From positions 1,291,731-1,355,730 of the forward strand of contig NZ_KI421511.1 in NCBI RefSeq assembly GCF_000473265.1: a DNA stretch of 64,000 nucleotides, read 5' to 3'. Position 1 is the stretch's first letter, and each line of letters starts with the position of its first letter. The notes beneath the pieces are model-generated. The model saw only the letters and a program-made list of their open reading frames with translations, was not told where the DNA came from and did not search any database. Below, one piece after another: positions 1-9,155 of this stretch. Source of the stretch: Amycolatopsis thermoflava N1165. GTDB lineage: Bacteria; Actinomycetota; Actinomycetes; Mycobacteriales; Pseudonocardiaceae. A program made the position numbers and the translations under genes.

Positions 1-438
1 CAGCGCGAGCGCTCCGCTGGCGACCCGCCAGGCGCTGCCGGTCTCCCGTTCCGCCAGCCCGTGCACGATCTGGACCAGGCCCGCGACCACCCAGAACATC
101 CCGAGCAGCAGCGTCAGCGCCGCCAGCGTCGGGAACGGGTACCGCACGAAGACGATGCCCACCAGGATCGACAGCACGCCGGCCAGCACGGGCAGCGTGC
201 GCTGCGCCGCGGACCGGTCCCCGGCGGACACCGCCGAGACGAGCCGGACGACGCCGTCGACGATCGCGGAGATCCCGAAGACCACGGCGATGACCTTCAG
301 CGTGGCTTCCGGCCAGGCGAGGACCACCGCGCCGGCGGCGATGGTCCCGACGCCGATCGCCATGACGGCCCCGGACGAGCCTGCCGCACTGGCGAGTGAG
401 TGGACGGTCCCGCGTCGCGGGCTGGTGTTCGCGGTCAT
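1..438 (-). CDS. HdeD/DUF308-family membrane protein (3' end outside window)
   Basis: The start is the ATG at 438, with GAGGAG just upstream; the C-terminus lies beyond base 1, so the gene is partial. The 146 visible residues contain regularly spaced hydrophobic segments (for example AVMAIGVGTIAAGAVVLAW and VLAGVLSILVGIVFVRYPF) separated by short polar turns, the repeated-hairpin look of the HdeD/DUF308 family. HdeD is an acid-resistance membrane protein in E. coli; actinobacterial homologues are mostly uncharacterised and often lie in stress-gene clusters, which matches the neighbours here. It is divergent from the SHOCT-protein gene at 689. The family call is fairly secure; the physiological role is inference. 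Confidence 0.7.
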   Translation of the reverse strand, partial: MTANTSPRRGTVHSLASAAGSSGAVMAIGVGTIAAGAVVLAWPEATLKVIAVVFGISAIVDGVVRLVSAVSAGDRSAAQRTLPVLAGVLSILVGIVFVRYPFPTLAALTLLLGMFWVVAGLVQIVHGLAERETGSAWRVASGALAL

Positions 439-688
439 CGCGCCTCCTCGGTCGTGTCCTGGCGGCAGCGTCCTCCCGCGCGGGAGCGGGGAACTCACCC
501 CGGCCGGGTGATGCCGCACCGGTCACCCGGAGTGACGCTGCCGGGGTGACCACGCGCGGGACGTGCGCATCGAGGCGCGGGCACCACGTGCGGGCGGCGC
601 GCCCGGGGAAGCCGACGGGACGCCGGCCCCACGGGATGCGCCGTCCGCGGCGCGTGATCCCCAGCGGGTGTCGAGCAACGGAGGCGTC
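439..688. promoter_or_regulatory. Divergent intergenic region with inverted repeat
   Basis: This 250-base region between divergent genes holds a GGTCACCC...GGGTGACC inverted repeat at about 514-551, and a smaller symmetric TCACCCCGGCCGGGTGA stretch just before it. They could be an operator for one or both flanking genes. No sigma-factor box is convincing and I recognise no specific regulator. Confidence 0.3.
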
Positions 689-1099
689 ATGACACTGGCA
701 CAATCGGAGTACCCGTTCCTGGACCTGGTCTGGACCATGCTGGTGTTCTTCGGCTGGGTGATCTGGTTCTGGCTCCTCGTCGTCATCTTCGGCGATCTCT
801 TCCGGCGCTCGGACGTCTCCGGGTGGGGCAAGGCGGGCTGGACCGTGCTCGTGCTGGTGCTGCCCTTCCTCGGGGTGCTGATCTACCTCGTCGCGCAGGG
901 CAAGCACATGGGCGAGCGCAGGCGGGCCGAAGCGGTCGCCGCGCAGAACCAGTTCGACGACTACGTCCGCAACGTCGCCCACAACGGCGGCGGGAACGGC
1001 GCGGCGAGCCAGATCGCCGAGGCCAAGAAGCTGCTGGACAGCGGGGCCATCGACGACAAGGAGTACCAGGACCTCAAGGCGAAGGCACTGGCCCGGTGA
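689..1099 (+). CDS. Small membrane protein with PLDc_N-like and SHOCT domains
   Basis: 136 aa. The ATG at 689 is preceded by GGAGG, so an upstream in-frame extension is rejected. Residues 10-75 hold two strongly hydrophobic helices (around LVWTMLVFFGWVIWFWLLVV and WTVLVLVLPFLGVLIYLVA), the arrangement of the phospholipase-D N-terminal membrane domain. The last 30 residues (QIAEAKKLLDSGAIDDKEY) are a typical SHOCT motif, a short C-terminal module found on many bacterial membrane proteins. No catalytic domain follows, so an enzyme activity is not expected. It opens the plus-strand run that continues with the potassium channel and GH15 genes. Confidence 0.75.
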   Translation: MTLAQSEYPFLDLVWTMLVFFGWVIWFWLLVVIFGDLFRRSDVSGWGKAGWTVLVLVLPFLGVLIYLVAQGKHMGERRRAEAVAAQNQFDDYVRNVAHNGGGNGAASQIAEAKKLLDSGAIDDKEYQDLKAKALAR

Positions 1100-1131
1100 G
1101 ACCGGCGCCCGGATGACCGGGGCGGTCCGGG

Positions 1132-1716
1132 ATGGCGCCCGGTGTGGGGGAGCGGGTACGGGCGCACCGGGGACGGTTCCTCGTCCTCGGTGTGCTCCGC
1201 CCCTCGCTGACCGTCGCGCTGCTGGTCACCGCGTACTACGTGCTCCCGCTGGGGGACCGGGTGCGCGGCGGCGGCGCGGTGTTCCTGGCCGCCGGGCTGG
1301 CGGTGGTGACGGCGGTGGTCGTGTGGGAGGTCCGCGCGATCCTGCGGTCGCCGTACCCGCTCCTGCAGGGTGTGCAGGCACTGGCCCTGGTGGTCCCGTT
1401 GTTCCTGCTCCTGTTCGCCGGGGCCTACCACAGCATCGAGCTGGTGCGGCCGGGCAGTTTCACCGGCGCGCTCAGCAAGACCGACGCCCTGTACTTCGTG
1501 GTGACGGTGTTCGCCACGGTGGGCTTCGGCGACATCACCCCGGTCGCGGAGCCGGCGCGGATCCTGGTCACCGTGCAGATGCTCGGTGATCTGCTCCTGC
1601 TGGGCCTCGGCCTGCGGGTGATCCTCACCGCCGTGCGGCACGGCCGCGACCGGGCGGAGAAAACCGGAGGAGACGATGACCGAGACCGCGATCTCCGAGC
1701 ACGGGATGATCGGTGA
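1132..1716 (+). CDS. Two-pore-helix-type potassium channel protein
   Basis: 194 aa membrane protein. The selectivity-filter sequence TVGFGD at about residues 128-133 identifies an Ion_trans_2-type K+ channel pore. Two hydrophobic segments near residues 22-65 precede the pore unit, whose outer helix, filter and inner helix occupy roughly 80-170. The C-terminus is short and charged, with no RCK/TrkA domain, so gating by a cytosolic nucleotide domain is unlikely. The 3' end overlaps the GH15 start by 41 bases, suggesting co-transcription and perhaps coupling. The start ATG lacks a strong Shine-Dalgarno, so its exact position is slightly uncertain. Confidence 0.8.
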   Translation: MAPGVGERVRAHRGRFLVLGVLRPSLTVALLVTAYYVLPLGDRVRGGGAVFLAAGLAVVTAVVVWEVRAILRSPYPLLQGVQALALVVPLFLLLFAGAYHSIELVRPGSFTGALSKTDALYFVVTVFATVGFGDITPVAEPARILVTVQMLGDLLLLGLGLRVILTAVRHGRDRAEKTGGDDDRDRDLRARDDR

Positions 1717-3490
1717 CCTGCACACGGTCGCACTGGTGACGACGGACGGGTCGATCGACTGGTTCTGCTGTCCGCGGTTCGACTCGCCGAGCGTGTTCGG
1801 CGCGCTGCTCGACGACGAGCGCGGCGGCCGGTTCCGGGTGCGCCCGGCGGGCGATTTCACCAGCCGCCAGATGTACTACCCGGACAGCGCGGTGCTGATC
1901 ACGCGGTTCTTCACCGCGGAGGGGGTCGGCGAGGTCGGCGACTTCATGCCGCCCGCGGGGGAGCACGCGACCGGCAACCACCGGATCGTGCGGCTGATCC
2001 GGTGCGTGCGCGGCCGGATGCGGTTCGAGGTCGAGCTGGCGCCCCGGTTCGACTACGGCCGTCGTCCACATCGGACGGAACTGGCCGGCGGGGGCGCCGT
2101 CCTCGACGGGGGTCCGGTGGTGCTCACCGTCCACCCGGTGCGCGAACCCGGTGACGAGCGGCTGGCCGAGGTGCGGGCAGCGGGTTCCGATCTGGAGATG
2201 TCGCTCGACCTGTCCGCCGGGCAGGTCCGCGGGGTCGTGCTCGAATCGGGCGCCGACGGGCCGCCGCGGGAGATCCGGGTGGCCGAGGTCCGGCGGCTGT
2301 TCGAGGAGACGACCGCGTTCTGGCAGAACTGGCTCGCCGGCTCGTCCTACCGCGGCCGGTGGCGCGAGGCGGTGGAGCGGTCGGCGATCACGCTGAAGCT
2401 GCTCACCTACGCGCCGACCGGCGGGATCGTCGCCGCGCCCACCGCGGGGCTGCCCGAGCAGGTGGGTGGCGAGCGCAACTGGGACTACCGCTACACCTGG
2501 GTGCGCGACGCGTCGTTCTCGGTGTCCGCGCTGCTGGGGCTGGGGTTCGACGGCGAGGCGGAGCGGTTCGGCCGCTGGCTCGGCGACCGCGTGCGCGAGC
2601 GGGCGGGCGGGTCGTCCGGGCCGCTGAACATCATGTACCGGGTCGACGGTTCCAGCGATCTCAAGGAGGACGTGCTGGACCACTGGTCGGGCTACCGGGG
2701 TTCGCGTCCGGTCCGGGTCGGCAACGGCGCCGCCGAACAGCTGCAGCTCGACATCTACGGCGAGGCGATGGACAGCCTGTTCGCGGGCGACCGGGCCGGG
2801 CTGCCGATCCCGCACCAGGGCTGGCGGGCCGTGCGCGACGTGCTCGACTGGGTGTGCGCCAACTGGGACCAGCCCGAGGAGGGCATCTGGGAGACGCGCG
2901 GTGGGCGGCGTCCGTTCACGTACGGCAGGCTGATGTGCTGGGTGGCGCTGGACCGGGGCATCCGGCTGGCCGCCGAGCACGGCAGGCCGGCCGACTGGCG
3001 GCGGTGGGCGGCGGAACGGGACCGCATCTACGAGCAGGTGCACGACCGCGGGTGGCACCCGGGGCGGCGCGCGTTCGTCCAGCACTACGACACCGACGTG
3101 CTCGACTCCTCGCTGCTGCGCATGCCGCGGCTGGGGTTCGTCGCCGGGCGCGATCCACAGTGGCTGTCCACACTGGACGCCATGGCGGACGAGCTGGTCA
3201 CCGACAGCCTGGTCTACCGCTACGATCCGGCCGCCTCACCCGACGGGCTGCGGGGGTCGGAGGGCACCTTCTCGCTGTGCACCTTCACGTGGGCCGACGC
3301 GCTGGCGCGGGCCGGGCGCGTGCGGGAGGCCCGCGGCGCGTTCGAGAAGATGCTCACCTACGCCAACCACCTCGGCCTGTTCTCCGAGGAGATCGCGCTC
3401 ACCGGCGAGCAGATCGGCAACTTCCCGCAGGCCTTCACGCACCTCGCGCTGATCGACGCGGCCCTCACCTTGGACCGGGCGCTCGCTTAG
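1676..3490 (+). CDS. Glycoside hydrolase family 15 (glucoamylase/trehalase-like)
   Basis: 604 aa cytosolic enzyme with no signal peptide. The N-terminal half is a beta-sandwich type region beginning ISEHGMIGDLHTVALVTTDG and containing the GSIDWFCCPRFDSPSVFG signature. The C-terminal (alpha/alpha)6 barrel has WDYRYTWVRDAS near residue 270 and a GLFSEEI segment near 568 that carries the likely catalytic base. This is the layout of actinobacterial GH15 proteins annotated as glucan 1,4-alpha-glucosidase; mycobacterial members act as trehalase, so trehalose or a malto-oligosaccharide are the candidate substrates. GGAGGAGACG precedes the ATG. It converges on the LapA-like gene, overlapping it by 26 bases. 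Confidence 0.88.
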   Translation: MTETAISEHGMIGDLHTVALVTTDGSIDWFCCPRFDSPSVFGALLDDERGGRFRVRPAGDFTSRQMYYPDSAVLITRFFTAEGVGEVGDFMPPAGEHATGNHRIVRLIRCVRGRMRFEVELAPRFDYGRRPHRTELAGGGAVLDGGPVVLTVHPVREPGDERLAEVRAAGSDLEMSLDLSAGQVRGVVLESGADGPPREIRVAEVRRLFEETTAFWQNWLAGSSYRGRWREAVERSAITLKLLTYAPTGGIVAAPTAGLPEQVGGERNWDYRYTWVRDASFSVSALLGLGFDGEAERFGRWLGDRVRERAGGSSGPLNIMYRVDGSSDLKEDVLDHWSGYRGSRPVRVGNGAAEQLQLDIYGEAMDSLFAGDRAGLPIPHQGWRAVRDVLDWVCANWDQPEEGIWETRGGRRPFTYGRLMCWVALDRGIRLAAEHGRPADWRRWAAERDRIYEQVHDRGWHPGRRAFVQHYDTDVLDSSLLRMPRLGFVAGRDPQWLSTLDAMADELVTDSLVYRYDPAASPDGLRGSEGTFSLCTFTWADALARAGRVREARGAFEKMLTYANHLGLFSEEIALTGEQIGNFPQAFTHLALIDAALTLDRALA

Positions 3491-3731
3491 CGCGGCGGGC
3501 GCCGCGGCCCAGCAGCAGCCCGGCGAGCAGGCCGAGCACGAGGACACCCGCCAGCGCCGCCCACAGCGGGCCGGTGATGGTCGTGGTGAACACGCGGATG
3601 TCCACGGTCTGGCGGTTCTGCAGGACGAACGTCACGCCGAGCGCCACCAGCACCGCCGCGGCGATCAGCTTGACCGGGACCTTCCGCTTGGCCGGCGCCG
3701 CCTTGGGGGCGCCGTCAGGACGTGCTGTCAT
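3465..3731 (-). CDS. LapA-type (DUF1049) small membrane protein
   Basis: 88 aa. A basic N-terminus (KAAPAKRKVPVK) leads into two transmembrane segments, with the polar LQNRQTVDIRVFTTTITGPL stretch between them. The second segment (WAALAGVLVLGLLAGLLLG) is followed by a basic tail. This is the LapA/DUF1049 pattern; the function in actinobacteria is unknown. GAGGAG lies 5 bases before the ATG and inside the end of the upstream YihY-like gene, with which it overlaps by 17 bases, so the two are probably one operon. Confidence 0.75.
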   Translation of the reverse strand: MTARPDGAPKAAPAKRKVPVKLIAAAVLVALGVTFVLQNRQTVDIRVFTTTITGPLWAALAGVLVLGLLAGLLLGRGARRAKRAPGPR

Positions 3732-4554
3732 CGGAACTCCTCGGCAGTCGGTCCTCCTGCTCCGACAGCAGGAGGTTGAGCAGGTGGGCCAGCACGACGA
3801 ACCGTGCTATCAGCATGAGCCAGACGAGCGCGGCCGCCGCCACGCCGAGCGTTCCGTACAGTTCGGAGGCCCGGGACAGCTTGCCCGGCAGGAAGTGGAC
3901 GGCGACGGCACGCAGGCCTTCCAGCCCGAGCCCGAACAGGACGGCCCCGGGCAGGTACGCGCGGTAGGGCCCGGGCTGTCCCGCGCGCAGCAGCGGCAGC
4001 CCCAGCAGGACGAACACGCCGATCATCACGACCGACATCACCGCCGTGGGGATGTGCAGGACGGCTTCCAGCAGTGGCCCGCCCAGGCACGCCACCAGGA
4101 TCCCGAGCAGGACGGCCGTGTAGCGGCCCGCCCGGGGCAGTGCGGTGAAGTCGCGCGGGCAGCTGCCGGGGCGGACACGGTTCGCGACGCCGTCCAGCGC
4201 CCGCCCGAGCGTGAACGACGCGATCGCGAGCGAGCCGATGCCCACCCCGAGTGCGATCAGCCTGCTCTGTTCCGCCTGCCGCCCCACGTTCTCCAGCAGG
4301 CTCGCGGTGAGCGGGCTGAGCCCGGTGGTCCGCACGAACTCGCCCAGGGCCGTCCCGGACCACCAGAACCCGAGGAGCGCGACGAGGATCAGGACGCACG
4401 GCAGCAGCCACACGAAGAGCCGGAAGGCCAGCGCGGCCGCCAGCAGCGGGCCGGCGATCTCCAGGTCCCGCCGGAGCAGACGGCCGGTGAGCCGCACCGC
4501 GGGGAACCGGCCCGCCGCCGAGGCGAACCCCTCACGCGCGGCGGTGGTCCTCAC
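3715..4554 (-). CDS. YihY/BrkB-family inner-membrane protein
   Basis: 279 aa, about six transmembrane segments. It has the typical N-terminal part GPLLAAALAFRLFVWLLPCV and a C-terminal LYGTLGVAAAALVWLMLIAR segment seen in YihY/UPF0761 (once called ribonuclease BN) proteins. The start is taken as the GTG at 4554, whose GTGA overlaps the stop of the upstream DUF7144-like gene, giving translational coupling. The family is widespread but its transport or structural role is unresolved. The DUF7144-like, YihY and LapA genes form a minus-strand operon. Confidence 0.8.
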   Translation of the reverse strand: MRTTAAREGFASAAGRFPAVRLTGRLLRRDLEIAGPLLAAALAFRLFVWLLPCVLILVALLGFWWSGTALGEFVRTTGLSPLTASLLENVGRQAEQSRLIALGVGIGSLAIASFTLGRALDGVANRVRPGSCPRDFTALPRAGRYTAVLLGILVACLGGPLLEAVLHIPTAVMSVVMIGVFVLLGLPLLRAGQPGPYRAYLPGAVLFGLGLEGLRAVAVHFLPGKLSRASELYGTLGVAAAALVWLMLIARFVVLAHLLNLLLSEQEDRLPRSSDDSTS

Positions 4555-4994
4555 TCCCGGCCGTGCGCGACGACCGCCCAGATCACGAGCACGTCGATGG
4601 CGATGACGATGGTGGACTGCACCGGTGCGACGTTGAGGAACGCCAGGTGCGACAGGGCGTTGAACCCGGCCAGCAGCACCGCGACCACGCGGGCCCACAT
4701 CGCCCCGAACCCGAGGGCGACCCCGGTGGCGACCGCGAGCACGCCGACCACGAGGTGGATCCAGCCCCAGCCGGTGAGGTCGACGACCAGGGTGCCCTCG
4801 GGGCCGACGACGTAGTGGTCGTCCGCGGCGAGCGCGACGATGCCCATCACCGTGGTGAACAGCCCGGCCAGGACCACCATCACGGCGCCGAACAGCAGCC
4901 ACCCGCTGCCGCGTTCCTCCGTCACCCGGCCGAGCCCGGTGGCCCGCTGGGAACTCATGTATGCCTGGTCGCGCAGGTACGCCTGATCCGCCAT
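4551..4994 (-). CDS. DUF7144-like four-helix membrane protein
   Basis: 147 aa with four hydrophobic helices and the loop DLTGWGWIHLVVGVLAVATG between helices one and two, typical of actinobacterial DUF7144 membrane proteins. The ATG at 4994 is chosen because GGAGGCGGCC directly precedes it; an upstream in-frame ATG has no ribosome site. The N-terminus is repetitive and polar (DQAYLRDQAYMSSQ). The function is unknown. It is the first gene of a three-gene operon and is divergent from the MFS exporter at 5105. Confidence 0.7.
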   Translation of the reverse strand: MADQAYLRDQAYMSSQRATGLGRVTEERGSGWLLFGAVMVVLAGLFTTVMGIVALAADDHYVVGPEGTLVVDLTGWGWIHLVVGVLAVATGVALGFGAMWARVVAVLLAGFNALSHLAFLNVAPVQSTIVIAIDVLVIWAVVAHGRE

Positions 4995-5104
4995 GGCCGC
5001 CTCCGATCCGCGGGAACCTCCGGCCACAGTGCGCCCTCGCGTCACGCCGCTCTTCGCCTGCGACGGGTGAGCGCACCCGCCCGCGGCCCGGTTACCGTCC
5101 CCGG

Positions 5105-6850
5105 ATGCGGACAACGGCTGCGACGCGGCGCCGCGGCGGCACGGTGCTGCTCACCCTCGCGGCCGGGCAGTTCCTGATGACCCTGGACACCTCCGTGATG
5201 AACGTGTCGATCGCGACCATCGCGAACGACCTGGGCACGACCGTCACCGGGATCCAGACCGCGATCACCCTGTACACGCTGGTGATGGCGATGCTGATGG
5301 TCACCGGCGGCAAGATCGGGGCGCTGATCGGGCGCCGCCGGGCGTTCGCGATCGGGTGCGTGGTCTACGGCTGCGGCTCGCTGACCACCTCGCTCGCCCC
5401 CGGGCTGGGGGTGCTCATCGTGGGCTGGTCGGTGCTGGAGGGGCTCGGCGCCGTGCTGATCATGCCCGCGATCGTGGCCCTGGTCGCGTCGAACTTCGAG
5501 CAGGCGCAACGGCCGCGGGCCTACGGGCTGGTCGCCTCCGCCGGCGCGATCGCGGTCGCCGTCGGCCCGCTCGTCGGCGGGCTGGTGACCACCTACTTCT
5601 CCTGGCGCTGGGTGTTCGCGGGCGAGGTGCTGATCGTGCTCGTCATCCTGGTGCTGGCGCGCCGGATGGCCGATCCCGAGCGCGGCGAACGGCCCGCGCT
5701 CGACTTCGCCGGGACGGCCCTGTCCGCTCTCGGACTGGGCCTGGTGGTGTTCGGCGTGCTCCGGTCGGGGACGTGGGGCTGGATCCTGCCCCGGCCGGGC
5801 GCCCCGGCGCTGCTCGGGCTGTCCCTGGTCCTGTGGCTGGTGCTGGCCGGCGGGGTCGTGCTGTGGTTGTTCCTGCTGTGGGAGCACCGGCGGGTCGCGC
5901 GCGGCCGGGAGCCGCTGGTGGACCCGGCGATGCTGGGCAACCGGCGGTTGCGCGCCGGCCTCACGGTCTTCTCCGGCCAGTACCTGATCCAGGCCGGGTT
6001 GTTCTTCGTCGTCCCGCTGTTCCTGTCCATCTCGCTCGGGCTGTCCACAGTGGAGACCGGATTGCGGTTGCTGCCGCTGTCGATCACCTTGCTGGCCGCG
6101 GCGGCCGGGATCCCGAGGCTGTGGCCGCACATCTCGCCGCGCCGGGTGGTGCGGGCCGGGCTGGTGACGTTGTTCGTGGCGCTCGTGGCCTTCTTCGCCG
6201 CCCTGGACGCGGGCGCCGGGCCGGAGGTCACCACCGTCCCGATGCTGCTCGCCGGGCTGGGCATCGGCGCACTGGCCTCCCAGCTGGGCAGCGTGACGGT
6301 GTCGGCGGTGGCCGACGAGCGCAGCAGCGAGGTCGGCGGGCTGCAGAACACCTTCACCAACCTCGGCGCCTCGCTGGGCACCGCGCTGGCCGGATCGGTC
6401 CTCATCGCGGTCCTCACGTCGTCGTTCCTCGACGGCATCCGCGACAACCCGGCCGTGCCGCCCCAGGTGACCGCGCAGGCCGAGGTGCAGCTGGCCGGTG
6501 GCGCGCCGTTCGTCTCGGACGCGGCGCTCGAGGCGAACCTGGCCGCGGCGGGGGTTCCGGCCCCGACGGCGCAGGGCATCGTGGAGTCCAACCGGGACGC
6601 CCGCATCCAGGGCCTGCGCGCCGCGATCGCGGTGCTCGCGCTCGCCGCGGTCGTCGCGGTGTTCTTCACCCGCCGCATCCCGGAGGAACAGCCGGGCGGG
6701 TCACCCGGCGCGGGTGAGGACAGCCGCCCCAGCGGTCCGGGCGGGCACAGTGGTGGCGCTGACGGCGTCACGCGAGCCGGCGGGCTCGCCTCTCCGCCGG
6801 GAGCCGGATCGCCCGGCCGGGATGAGCAGCACCCGGTGCCGCCGCTCTAG
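5105..6850 (+). CDS. DHA2-family MFS drug/proton antiporter
   Basis: 581 aa, predicted 14 transmembrane segments. It opens with FLMTLDTSVMNVSIATIA, a close fit to the motif D1 region of the DHA2 multidrug-resistance family (QacA/EmrB type). The loop GGKIGALIGRRRAF is motif A and SAGAIAVAVGPLVGGLV is the motif C antiporter signature. A Gly/Pro-rich polar tail of about 60 residues follows the last helix. No strong Shine-Dalgarno is seen before the ATG. The substrate cannot be predicted. No regulator gene is adjacent. Confidence 0.85.
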   Translation: MRTTAATRRRGGTVLLTLAAGQFLMTLDTSVMNVSIATIANDLGTTVTGIQTAITLYTLVMAMLMVTGGKIGALIGRRRAFAIGCVVYGCGSLTTSLAPGLGVLIVGWSVLEGLGAVLIMPAIVALVASNFEQAQRPRAYGLVASAGAIAVAVGPLVGGLVTTYFSWRWVFAGEVLIVLVILVLARRMADPERGERPALDFAGTALSALGLGLVVFGVLRSGTWGWILPRPGAPALLGLSLVLWLVLAGGVVLWLFLLWEHRRVARGREPLVDPAMLGNRRLRAGLTVFSGQYLIQAGLFFVVPLFLSISLGLSTVETGLRLLPLSITLLAAAAGIPRLWPHISPRRVVRAGLVTLFVALVAFFAALDAGAGPEVTTVPMLLAGLGIGALASQLGSVTVSAVADERSSEVGGLQNTFTNLGASLGTALAGSVLIAVLTSSFLDGIRDNPAVPPQVTAQAEVQLAGGAPFVSDAALEANLAAAGVPAPTAQGIVESNRDARIQGLRAAIAVLALAAVVAVFFTRRIPEEQPGGSPGAGEDSRPSGPGGHSGGADGVTRAGGLASPPGAGSPGRDEQHPVPPL

Positions 6851-6860
6851 CCTCCGGCGG

Positions 6861-8012
6861 ATGGAGGAGCGGAACCCGCGGCTGTCGCCCGACGGCCTCG
6901 CGCCGTCCCGCGATCTGCTGCCGCGGGCGCTGGTGGTGCTGCTCGGCGCGGCCGCGGTGGTCGTGGTCGTCGCCGGGGTCCGCGCCGCGGGCTGGCTGGT
7001 CGCCCCGGTGTTCACGGCGCTGGTGATCGTGATCGCCGTGTCGCCGGTGCAGGACTGGCTCCGCCGCCGGGGGTGGCCCGCCTGGCTGACGACGACCGTG
7101 CTCGTCGTCCTGGTCTACGGGGTCCTCGCGCTGCTGACGCTGGGCATCGTCGTCTCCCTCGGGCGGCTGGCCGGCCTGGTGCCGCAGTACACGGAACAGG
7201 CCGCCGAGGTCGTCGGCGACGCCTCGGCGGGGCTGTCCCGGCTCGGCATCGGCCCGGACCAGCTGCGCGCCGCCGCCGAATCCCTCGACCTGGGCAAGCT
7301 CAGCGGCCTGCTGACGGCCCTGCTCGCCGACGTCGCGGGCCTGGTGTCGAACCTGGCGTTCCTGCTCGCGTTGCTGCTGTTCCTGAGCGTCGAAGCGGGC
7401 GGGGCGGGGCAGCGGTTCGCCGCGATCGCCACCGACCGCCCGGCGGTGAGCACCGCGCTGCACGGGTTCACCGGCGGCACTCGGCGCTACCTCCTGGTCA
7501 CGACGGTGTTCGGGCTGGTCGTGGCGGCCCTGGACGCGCTGGTGCTCGCGGTGATCGGCATCCCGCTGGCCCTGACCTGGGGGCTGCTGTCGTTCATCAC
7601 CAACTACATCCCGAACGTCGGGTTCCTGATCGGGCTGGCCCCGCCCGCGATCCTCGGCCTGCTGACCGGCGGCGTCGACCGGATGGTGCTGGTGATCGTC
7701 TGCTACGGCGTCATCAACTTCGTGCTGCAGTCGCTGATCCAGCCGCGGTTCGTCGGCGACGCGGTCGGGTTGTCGGTGACCGTGACGTTCGTGGCGCTGG
7801 TCTTCTGGGCGTGGCTGCTGGGGCCGCTCGGCGCGATCCTGGCGATCCCGATGACCCTGCTGGCCAAGGCGCTGCTGGTGGACCTCGATCCGCGCGCCCG
7901 CTGGGCGGACGTGCTGCTGCGGTCCGGTCCGCGCAGGCCGCCGGATTCCCGGCGCCGGGAGGCGCTGTTCTCGCGGTGGCCGCACCGCGCGGCAGCCGGA
8001 CGGAAGGAGTAG
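6861..8012 (+). CDS. AI-2E family (PerM-type) transporter
   Basis: 383 aa integral membrane protein. Signature regions are the VAPVFTALVIVIAVSPVQDW segment and, near the C-terminus, LSFITNYIPNVGFLIGLAPP and QPRFVGDAVGLSVTVTFVAL, all characteristic of the AI-2E transporter family. Members include quorum-signal exporters and Na+/H+ antiporters, so the substrate is open. It starts 10 bases after the MFS stop and is followed 2 bases later by the HD-domain gene, so it lies in a plus-strand operon of four genes. Confidence 0.85.
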   Translation: MEERNPRLSPDGLAPSRDLLPRALVVLLGAAAVVVVVAGVRAAGWLVAPVFTALVIVIAVSPVQDWLRRRGWPAWLTTTVLVVLVYGVLALLTLGIVVSLGRLAGLVPQYTEQAAEVVGDASAGLSRLGIGPDQLRAAAESLDLGKLSGLLTALLADVAGLVSNLAFLLALLLFLSVEAGGAGQRFAAIATDRPAVSTALHGFTGGTRRYLLVTTVFGLVVAALDALVLAVIGIPLALTWGLLSFITNYIPNVGFLIGLAPPAILGLLTGGVDRMVLVIVCYGVINFVLQSLIQPRFVGDAVGLSVTVTFVALVFWAWLLGPLGAILAIPMTLLAKALLVDLDPRARWADVLLRSGPRRPPDSRRREALFSRWPHRAAAGRKE

Positions 8013-8014
8013 CG

Positions 8015-8662
8015 ATGGCGCGCGTGTCAATGGGGCCTGGATCCGGCGTGGTGGCCGGGTACCACGACGGCATCCCACTGGACCGGTGGGCGCGGGTCAC
8101 GGCAGGCCGTCTGCTCGCCGACGAACAGCCGCGGCGGTGGGCCCACAGCCAGGGAGTCGGGCGCAAGGCCGAAGGCACGACGCTCGCGCTGGCGCCCGCC
8201 GACCGTCCGGTGCTGGTCGCCGCGGCCTGGCTGCACGACATCGGGTACGCCGCGGCAGTCGGGGGCGTCGGGTTCCACCAGCTCGACGGCGCGCGCTACC
8301 TCCGCCGTCTGGGTGTGCCGCCACGCGTGTGCGCGCTCGTGGCCCACCACTCCGGCGCGGACGCGGTGGCCGCGCTGGTCGGTCTCGGGCCGCGGCTCGC
8401 GGAGTTCCCCGACGAACGCGGACCGGTCCGGGACGCCCTGTGGTACTGCGATCTGACCACCAGTCCGGACGGCCTGCCGGTGTCCTACCGCACGCGGCTG
8501 CTGGAACTGCGGGCGCGCCGCGCCCCGGACGATCCCGTCGTGCGCGCGCTGGCCGACAACGGCGAGGAGCGGGCGGCCGCGGTCCGGCGCACCGAAGACC
8601 TGCTGCTGTCCGTCCGATTCGGACACCCGGCGGAGGTGGACGATGATCGGCGAACCGGCTGA
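8015..8662 (+). CDS. HD-domain phosphohydrolase-like protein
   Basis: 215 aa; GGAAGGAG precedes the ATG at 8015. The HD metal site is visible: an upstream His in RRWAHSQGVG, WLHDIGY at about residues 70-76, and HHSG near residue 110 followed by a later Asp (WYCDLTTSPDG). This is a compact stand-alone HD domain as found in many actinobacterial predicted nucleotide phosphohydrolases; the substrate is unknown. The 3' end overlaps the next membrane-protein gene by 20 bases. Confidence 0.78.
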   Translation: MARVSMGPGSGVVAGYHDGIPLDRWARVTAGRLLADEQPRRWAHSQGVGRKAEGTTLALAPADRPVLVAAAWLHDIGYAAAVGGVGFHQLDGARYLRRLGVPPRVCALVAHHSGADAVAALVGLGPRLAEFPDERGPVRDALWYCDLTTSPDGLPVSYRTRLLELRARRAPDDPVVRALADNGEERAAAVRRTEDLLLSVRFGHPAEVDDDRRTG

Positions 8663-9155
8663 CCGGACCACCGTCCGGACGGCGGGCAGGCGGCGCGCGG
8701 CCGGCATCTACGGGGCGATCGTCACCGCGGCGATCCTGACCGCCGTCGGCGAGCAGCTGCCCACCGCGGCACTGGCGGTCGCCGTCGTGGTCACGCTCCT
8801 GGTCTACTGGTCCGCCGAGGAGTTCGCGGAGATCCTGGGGGAGCAGACCTCCGGCGGGAGGCTGCCGACCCGGGCCCAGGTGTGGGCGGAGCTGCGGGCC
8901 ACCTGGCCGATGGTGACCGCCTCCTACGGTCCGCTCGCCGCGCTCCTGCTGGCCCGGCTGGCCGGCGCCACACCGCTCACGGCGGCGAACGTCGGGCTCG
9001 TGACCGCGGTGGTCCTCCTGGTCGCCCACGCCTGGTCGGCGGCGCGGGCGGCGCGGCTGCGCGGGGTTCCGCTCGTGGTGACGACCTGCGCGGCCGGACT
9101 GCTCGGGGTGGTCATGATCGTGCTGAAGAACCTGGTTCTGCTGCACCTGCACTGA
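8643..9155 (+). CDS. Unrecognised four-helix membrane protein
   Basis: 170 aa with four hydrophobic segments. A conserved-looking polar stretch, YWSAEEFAEILGEQTSGGRL, lies between helices two and three. I do not recognise a named family with confidence; similar small membrane proteins sit in actinobacterial stress clusters. It overlaps the HD gene by 20 bases at its 5' end, with a GGAGG ribosome site inside that gene. It converges with the SulP gene, overlapping it by 44 bases. Confidence 0.6.
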   Translation: MIGEPADRTTVRTAGRRRAAGIYGAIVTAAILTAVGEQLPTAALAVAVVVTLLVYWSAEEFAEILGEQTSGGRLPTRAQVWAELRATWPMVTASYGPLAALLLARLAGATPLTAANVGLVTAVVLLVAHAWSAARAARLRGVPLVVTTCAAGLLGVVMIVLKNLVLLHLH